Below are positions 6,654-10,843 of a stretch of DNA of 10,843 nt, piece after piece (the stretch's first letter is position 1; each line of letters starts with the position of its first letter). The stretch comes from an uncultured Blautia sp. (GTDB taxonomy: Bacteria; Bacillota; Clostridia; Lachnospirales; Lachnospiraceae), in contig CAKROE010000079.1 in the NCBI GenBank assembly GCA_934371915.1, positions 1 to 10,843 on the forward strand. Reading direction: 5' to 3'. The notes beneath the pieces were generated by a model. It ran no database searches and was not told where the DNA came from. It was given only the letters and a program-made list of their open reading frames with translations. The position numbers were made by a program, and so were the translations under genes.

Positions 6654-8573
6654 TTATGCTTCCATGATGATCGGCAGGATCATCGGACTTCTCTTCGTTC
6701 TCTTCCAGAGAAAATCACTGAGTGCATCTTTTACTACGTTTTTGATCTTGCCCCAGTCCGTGATGTTGCGGTCCAGACACGAATCAAGCGCATTCTCAAC
6801 AACTTCTTTTGCATTTTCCATCAGATCTTCAGATTCCCTTACATATACGAAACCTCTGGATACAATATCCGGTCCCGCAAGAACGACGTTGCTGTGACGT
6901 TCAAGAGTCATAACAACGATCATAATACCATCCTCTGCCAGATGCTGGCGGTCACGAAGTACGATGTTTCCTACATCGCCGACACCAAGTCCATCTACAA
7001 GGATTGCTCCGGTCTGAACGGATCCGGTTACCTGTGCGCTGCTTTCGTCCATTTCGAGAACATTTCCGGATGCAAGGATAAAGATATTTTCTTTCGGGAT
7101 ACCAAGATCCTCAACTACATGTTTCTGTGCAGTCAGATGACGATATTCACCATGAACCGGAATTGCGTATTTCGGTCTTACAAGTGAATAGATCAGCTTG
7201 ATTTCTTCCTGACATGCATGTCCGGATACATGAACATCCTGGAAGATAACTTTTGCACCTTTCATGGAAAGTTCATTGATAACCTTTGATACGGCTTTTT
7301 CGTTTCCCGGAATCGGATTGGAACTGAAAATGATCGTATCATTCGGTTTGATCGTGATCTTCTTGTGGATATCTGCTGCCATTCTCGAAAGAGCCGCCAT
7401 GGACTCTCCCTGACTTCCTGTAGTAATCAGAACTACTTTTTCATCCGGATAATTTTTAACCTGATCGATCTCGATCAGAGTATTTTCCGGAATCCGGAGA
7501 TAACCGAGCTCTGATGCAACAGAAATGATATTGACCATACTGCGGCCTTCGACTGCCACCTTACGTCCGAAACGATATGCAGTGTCAATGATCTGCTGCA
7601 CACGGTCAACGTTTGAAGCAAAAGTGGCAATAATGATTCGTGCGTTTTTGTGTTCGTTGAACAGATTGTCAAAGACATGACCCACACTGCGTTCAGACAT
7701 GGTAAAGCCCGGACGCTCTGCATTGGTACTGTCACACATCAGCGCAAGAACACCTTTCTTACCAATCTCAGCAAAACGCTGAAGATCGATGGCATCACCA
7801 AATACCGGTGTATAATCCACCTTGAAGTCACCGGTATGAACTACGATACCTGCCGGTGAATAAATCGCAAGCGCAGACGCATCCTGAATACTGTGGTTCG
7901 TCTTGATGAATTCGATGGAAAAATCACCCAGAATGATGACCTGTCCGTGTTTGACCTCTTTTAATTTCGTAGAGCGGACAAGATTATGTTCTTTCAGTTT
8001 GTTGGTGATCAGTCCAAGTGTCAGTTTCGTCGAATAGATTGGCACATTGACTTCTTTTAATACATAAGGAAGTGCACCGATATGATCCTCATGACCATGG
8101 GTGATCACGAAACCTTTGACTTTGGAAATATTTTCTTTCAGATAGGTAACATCCGGAATGACAAGGTCGATACCGAGCATGTCATCCTCCGGAAAGGCCA
8201 GCCCGCAGTCCACGACCACAATACTGTCTTCATATTCAAATGCTGTGATGTTCATTCCGATCTGCTCAAGTCCGCCAAGCGGAATGACTTTCAGCTTGGA
8301 TGTGCCGCGGCGGCCCTTACGTGAGCCTGTGCGAAGCTGTGGTTTCTGCACAGCTTTCACTGCTGCTTTACCATTATTTTTCTGCTGTGGCTTCTGCTGC
8401 TGTTTGTATTTGAAATTTCTCTGTTTCGGGTTCTGTTTCTTTGCATTATTGTTCTCAGCAGATTTCCTGTCATGGTTATTGTATCTTCTCGGTTTGAATC
8501 TGCTGTCTCTTGGCATACCTTCTCTCTGTGGTGTATGCGCTTTATTTTCGTTCATATTATTTTCTATACTCAA
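6654..8573 (-). CDS. rnj: Ribonuclease J with a basic, Asn/Gln/Lys-rich N-terminal extension
   Basis: This 639-residue protein is an RNase J: a metallo-beta-lactamase/beta-CASP nuclease with endonuclease and 5'-3' exonuclease activity in mRNA decay and rRNA maturation. The core starts near residue 93 (KLKVIPLGGLEQIGMN). The zinc-binding motif HGHEDH is at 159-164, NHSI at 226-229, HTGDFK at 246-251, the beta-CASP stretch HVSGHA at 448-453 and HGEYRH at 474-479. The C-terminal domain runs to the end. Compared with B. subtilis RNase J1 (about 555 residues), the first 92 or so residues are extra. They are low-complexity and rich in Lys, Arg, Asn and Gln, so probably disordered and RNA-binding. 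The start is TTG at 8573, chosen because GGAGGTG stands 5 bases before it; a later in-frame ATG at 8555 has a weaker site. It lies 30 bases after the DUF1292 gene. Confidence 0.96.
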   Translation of the reverse strand: MSIENNMNENKAHTPQREGMPRDSRFKPRRYNNHDRKSAENNNAKKQNPKQRNFKYKQQQKPQQKNNGKAAVKAVQKPQLRTGSRKGRRGTSKLKVIPLGGLEQIGMNITAFEYEDSIVVVDCGLAFPEDDMLGIDLVIPDVTYLKENISKVKGFVITHGHEDHIGALPYVLKEVNVPIYSTKLTLGLITNKLKEHNLVRSTKLKEVKHGQVIILGDFSIEFIKTNHSIQDASALAIYSPAGIVVHTGDFKVDYTPVFGDAIDLQRFAEIGKKGVLALMCDSTNAERPGFTMSERSVGHVFDNLFNEHKNARIIIATFASNVDRVQQIIDTAYRFGRKVAVEGRSMVNIISVASELGYLRIPENTLIEIDQVKNYPDEKVVLITTGSQGESMAALSRMAADIHKKITIKPNDTIIFSSNPIPGNEKAVSKVINELSMKGAKVIFQDVHVSGHACQEEIKLIYSLVRPKYAIPVHGEYRHLTAQKHVVEDLGIPKENIFILASGNVLEMDESSAQVTGSVQTGAILVDGLGVGDVGNIVLRDRQHLAEDGIMIVVMTLERHSNVVLAGPDIVSRGFVYVRESEDLMENAKEVVENALDSCLDRNITDWGKIKNVVKDALSDFLWKRTKRSPMILPIIMEA

Positions 8574-8578
8574 TCAAG

Positions 8579-8585
8579 CACCTCC
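8579..8585 (-). promoter_or_regulatory. Ribosome binding site that fixes the TTG start of rnj
   Basis: GGAGGTG on the minus strand stands 5 bases before the TTG at 8573. The ATG at 8555 is further away and has only A-rich sequence before it. Confidence 0.65.
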
Positions 8586-8603
8586 ATAATGCTTCGTGTG
8601 CAA

Positions 8604-8861
8604 TCACATTTCAAGGTCTACGTCCTCAAGCATCTGCTCAAAAACTTTATATACTGCCTGCAGTTCGTTCTCATCTTCAACCATTTCATAGCAGGCTTCG
8701 GAATCTGTATCTTCTGATACGTCTTTTAAAATATAGGCATTTGCTTCGTCATCCATTGAATCAGAAACAAGGAGGTACGCCACCCCTCCGATTCTTGTCT
8801 GCTCCTCAATGTAGAAATCTTCTACTGTTCCATCAGGAGACTGAAATCTGATTTTTTCCAT
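8604..8861 (-). CDS. DUF1292-family protein (YrzB-like)
   Basis: This small acidic protein has 85 residues from the ATG at 8861, which has AAAGGTG 5 bases upstream. A longer in-frame reading to 8963 would overlap ruvX and is rejected. The protein has the DUF1292 pattern: an N-terminal strand-rich half (EKIRFQSPDGTVEDFYI), a central YLLVSDSMDDEANAYILKD stretch (29-47), then an acidic C-terminal helix (62-84). The biochemical function of the family is not known. Its position directly after ruvX (13-base gap) and near ireB is conserved with B. subtilis yrzB, which supports the assignment and co-expression. Confidence 0.88.
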   Translation of the reverse strand: MEKIRFQSPDGTVEDFYIEEQTRIGGVAYLLVSDSMDDEANAYILKDVSEDTDSEACYEMVEDENELQAVYKVFEQMLEDVDLEM

Positions 8862-8874
8862 GTTGTCACCTTTG

Positions 8875-9297
8875 TCATACTGACAGGGAATCCAGATATC
8901 CCTGCAAAATAAATACTGCCGCAATGCCGTCCAGATACTGTTTGCGGTTTTCTCTGCGTACACCGGCCTCCATAAGTGTCCGGTCTGCTTCTACTGTTGT
9001 CAGTCGCTCATCCCACATGATAACTTCAAGCCCTGTACGTTTTTTCAGCATTTCACCAAACTCAAGAGCTTTTTCCGCGCGCTCACCAACCGTGTTGTTC
9101 ATATTCTTCGGAAAGCCCAACACGATCTTTTCTACTTCATATTCTGCGATGAGTTCTTCAATTCTCGCAAGAGTACGCCGCAGCTTGTTTTCCTGTTTGC
9201 GCCATATCGTCTCTACCTTCTGCGCAGTCAGGCCAAGTGGATCACTGACGGCTACTCCTACTGTTTTTGATCCGTAATCTAATCCGAGAATCCGCAT
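8875..9297 (-). CDS. ruvX: RuvX/YqgF-family RNase H-like nuclease (putative Holliday junction resolvase, pre-16S rRNA nuclease)
   Basis: This 140-residue RNase H-fold protein has the family motifs in order: [16 protein letters not shown] (5-20) with catalytic Asp7, [16 protein letters not shown] (59-74), WDERLTT (95-101) with Asp96, and LDGIAA (122-127) with Asp123. YqgF homologues act in maturing the 5' end of 16S rRNA, and a Holliday junction resolvase role has also been proposed. The ATG at 9297 is the usual start of the family (MRILGLDYG). It lies 4 bases after the ireB stop, whose TAGGA sequence doubles as a close ribosome site. An in-frame ATG at 9336 would overlap ireB by 35 bases and is not preferred. 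The gene order ireB - ruvX - DUF1292 is the same as in B. subtilis (yrzL-yrrK-yrzB). Confidence 0.94.
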   Translation of the reverse strand: MRILGLDYGSKTVGVAVSDPLGLTAQKVETIWRKQENKLRRTLARIEELIAEYEVEKIVLGFPKNMNNTVGERAEKALEFGEMLKKRTGLEVIMWDERLTTVEADRTLMEAGVRRENRKQYLDGIAAVFILQGYLDSLSV

Positions 9298-9301
9298 ATT
9301 C

Positions 9302-9574
9302 CTAGCGTTCCCAGGATTTATTCTTAATATATTCATTAAGTAATTCTTCTACCAGCTCATCTCTCTCAACTTTCATGATCATACTTCTCGCACCTTTGTG
9401 GCTGGTAATATAAGTCGGATCTCCGGACATAATATAACCGACTATCTGGTTTACCGGATTATATCCTTTCTCATCCATTGCATTGTAGACCAGATCAAGG
9501 ACTTCTTTTACTTCAAGATCCTGATCCGGTTTTGTTCTGAAATATTGTGTGTTTCCCAAACTGTTTTCTGCCAT
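9302..9574 (-). CDS. ireB: IreB-family regulatory phosphoprotein (UPF0297, YrzL-like)
   Basis: This 90-residue protein is of the UPF0297/IreB family. The core motifs are [20 protein letters not shown] (25-44), [20 protein letters not shown] (45-64), and a charged C-terminal helix [18 protein letters not shown] (69-86). In Enterococcus faecalis, IreB is phosphorylated near its N-terminus by the Ser/Thr kinase IreK and affects cephalosporin resistance. Thr9 and Thr14 are possible equivalents here, though this is only by position. The ribosome site before the ATG at 9574 is weak (AAGGA 12 bases away, GTGAG nearer). It is the first gene after a good SigA-type promoter and so probably starts the seven-gene operon. 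Confidence 0.92.
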   Translation of the reverse strand: MAENSLGNTQYFRTKPDQDLEVKEVLDLVYNAMDEKGYNPVNQIVGYIMSGDPTYITSHKGARSMIMKVERDELVEELLNEYIKNKSWER

Positions 9575-9607
9575 TTATTCTCACGTCCTTAATAAGATTT
9601 CCTTTTT

Positions 9608-9636
9608 ATTTTAATATAATTCTCATCAAAATACAA
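9608..9636 (-). promoter_or_regulatory. SigA-type promoter of the ireB-ruvX-DUF1292-rnj-mltG'-trmR-trhP operon
   Basis: On the minus strand TTGTAT (9636-9631) and TAAAAT (9613-9608) are separated by 17 bases. The matches to the vegetative consensus are 4/6 and 5/6. The transcript would start near 9601, leaving about 27 bases before the ireB ATG at 9574. The mtaB-ireB gap is AT-rich, and I see no convincing terminator hairpin in it, so read-through from mtaB is also possible. Confidence 0.65.
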
Positions 9637-9690
9637 GAACCCTTTTTTTGCTGAAATTGTATCATAAAAATTTGTACGACATCCTGCAGA

Positions 9691-10843
9691 TTATTCCGCA
9701 CGTAAAAGATGATCTGTCACAAATCCGATCACTTTCGCCTCAACAAGATCATTTACCTGATGTGCATCTGTCTTTTCGATAACGGCACGTACATATTCTC
9801 TGCTGTGCCCTACATACCAGCTCTTTCCGTCTTCTTCGATTTCTTCTTCAAGCAAAAGTTCAATGGTCTTGCCGATCATTGCTTCTTCGTATTCCTTTGC
9901 ACGGATATCATGCAATGCAAGGAGTTTTTCGCTTCGCTGTGCTTTTACCGCCTCTGTGAGCTGACCGTCCATGGCTGCCGCTTTTGTCCCATGTCTTCTG
10001 GAATATTTGAAAATGTGTGTCTCATAAAAATGAATGTTTTTTACAAATTCATAAGATTCTTCAAAATCTTCTTCTGTTTCCATTGGAAATCCTACGATCA
10101 CGTCCGTTGTAAGTGCCGGTGCCGGATAATATTTACGGATCAGTTCACATTTTTCTGCATATTCCTGTGCACTGTAACGACGATTCATATTTTTCAGTGT
10201 TTTGTTGCATCCGCTCTGAAGTGACAGATGGAAATGCGGGCACACCTTTCCGGTCGCAACGATTCCTTCCAGAAATTCTTCTGTGATGATTCTCGGTTCA
10301 AGAGAGCCAAGACGGATTCTCTGAATTCCCGCTACTTTACTTACCGCCTGAATCAGGGAAAGAAGACTCTCTCTTTCTTCTTTCTGGAAATCCACGCCGT
10401 AGGAGCTTAAGTGAATACCGGTAAGTACGACTTCTTTGTAGCCTTTGGACGCAAGAGTTTCAACTTCTTTTAATACATCCGCAATCTTTCTGCTGCGCAC
10501 ACGTCCCCTCGCAAACGGAATGATGCAGTAAGTGCAGAACTGGTTACATCCGTCCTGTACTTTGATGTATGCGCGAACATGTTCCGCTGTCTGTTCGATG
10601 GAAAGCTCCTCGTACTCTTTTGTGTGGTTGATCTCAATCACCTGTACCTGTTTGGAATGTTCTTTTTCATATTCTTCCAGTACTTCTACAATCTGTGTCT
10701 TCTGATTGTTTCCAAGGATCAGGTCAACCGCATTGTCTTCTTTTAATTTCTCGGTGTCTGCCTGTGCGTAGCATCCGGCAGCCACCACAATCGCATCCGG
10801 GTTCATTTTTTTTGCCTTGTGCAGCATCTGTCTGGATTTACGG
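9691..10843 (-). CDS. mtaB: tRNA N6-threonylcarbamoyladenosine (t6A37) methylthiotransferase MtaB, N-terminus missing at window edge
   Basis: This is a radical-SAM methylthiotransferase that converts t6A to ms2t6A at position 37 of tRNAs reading ANN codons. The 383 visible residues include the last Cys of the N-terminal cluster domain (AAGCYAQ), the radical-SAM motif CNQFCTYCIIPFARGRVRSR (CxxxCxxC), LTGIHLSSYG, RIRLGSLEPR, HFHLSLQSGCNKTLKNMNRR, TDVIVGFPMETEEDFEESY and a C-terminal TRAM-type RNA-binding domain (about the last 65 residues). LTGIHLSSYG and SLEPR favour MtaB (YqeV) over MiaB or RimO. The frame stays open beyond the internal ATG at 10827 to the edge (RKSRQ precedes it, as is typical). 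About 60 N-terminal residues, with the other two cluster cysteines, must therefore lie outside. The gene is upstream of, and co-directional with, the ireB operon. Confidence 0.93.
   Translation of the reverse strand, partial: RKSRQMLHKAKKMNPDAIVVAAGCYAQADTEKLKEDNAVDLILGNNQKTQIVEVLEEYEKEHSKQVQVIEINHTKEYEELSIEQTAEHVRAYIKVQDGCNQFCTYCIIPFARGRVRSRKIADVLKEVETLASKGYKEVVLTGIHLSSYGVDFQKEERESLLSLIQAVSKVAGIQRIRLGSLEPRIITEEFLEGIVATGKVCPHFHLSLQSGCNKTLKNMNRRYSAQEYAEKCELIRKYYPAPALTTDVIVGFPMETEEDFEESYEFVKNIHFYETHIFKYSRRHGTKAAAMDGQLTEAVKAQRSEKLLALHDIRAKEYEEAMIGKTIELLLEEEIEEDGKSWYVGHSREYVRAVIEKTDAHQVNDLVEAKVIGFVTDHLLRAE

Noticed and set aside
8862..8963. Longer N-terminus for the DUF1292 protein starting at 8963
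   Set aside because: It would overlap ruvX by about 90 bases and has no family similarity; the ATG at 8861 has a proper ribosome site and the family's usual start.
9298..9336. Longer N-terminus for RuvX starting at 9336
   Set aside because: It overlaps ireB by 35 bases, and the added 13 residues do not belong to the family, which begins at the MRILGLDYG type of start.
9709..10224. Plus-strand open frame of 171 codons opposite mtaB
   Set aside because: It is a shadow of mtaB, rich in Phe and Cys from reverse-complemented Lys/Glu codons.
1..10843. Search by eye for a new defence system, CRISPR array, prophage, transposon, riboswitch or RNA gene
   Set aside because: Genes fill almost the whole window, gaps are short, and every gene except the DUF5717, DUF1292 and DUF5722 types belongs to a known conserved family. 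No direct-repeat array, terminal inverted repeats, integrase/transposase or structured leader was seen.

Overview
The window comes from the chromosome of a spore-forming Firmicute of class Clostridia, most likely family Lachnospiraceae. The evidence is a sporulation SigK, an RNase J with a long basic N-terminal extension, DUF5717 and DUF5722 proteins as I remember them from gut Lachnospiraceae, and the gene order yrzL/ireB - yrrK/ruvX - yrzB - (rnj) - yrrL-like - yrrM/trmR - U32, which resembles the Bacillus subtilis yrzL-yrrO region. The genus cannot be told from this sequence. I see no mobile element, CRISPR array, tRNA, rRNA or phage gene.

Left part (1-4341). A large gene of unknown function (DUF5717 type) runs leftwards off the window edge from a TTG start at 1230. 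Diverging from it is sigK (TTG at 1417), the late mother-cell sporulation sigma factor. It lacks an inhibitory pro-sequence and is uninterrupted, and it is preceded by a sequence matching the SigK promoter consensus. Next comes a secreted DUF5722 protein with a glycosidase-like barrel. It appears to have its own vegetative promoter overlapping the sigK stop codon. A strong symmetric hairpin at 4281-4321 closes this part and serves as a terminator in both directions.

Right part (4342-10843, all on the minus strand, transcribed right to left). The 3' part of mtaB (tRNA methylthiotransferase) enters from the right edge. A good SigA-type promoter at 9608-9636 then starts a tight seven-gene cluster: ireB, ruvX, a DUF1292 gene, rnj (RNase J), a short MltG-like membrane protein without its catalytic domain, trmR and trhP. 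The last three genes overlap or nearly touch, and the last two junctions are 4-base stop/start overlaps. The themes are tRNA anticodon-loop modification (MtaB at position 37; TrhP then TrmR at U34), RNA maturation and decay (RuvX/YqgF, RNase J) and cell-envelope/kinase control (IreB, MltG-like protein).

Most of the window is conserved housekeeping. The points most worth a second look are the catalytic-domain-less MltG, the putative enzyme of the DUF5722 family, the pro-less SigK with a possible self-activating promoter, and the uncharacterised DUF5717 protein.
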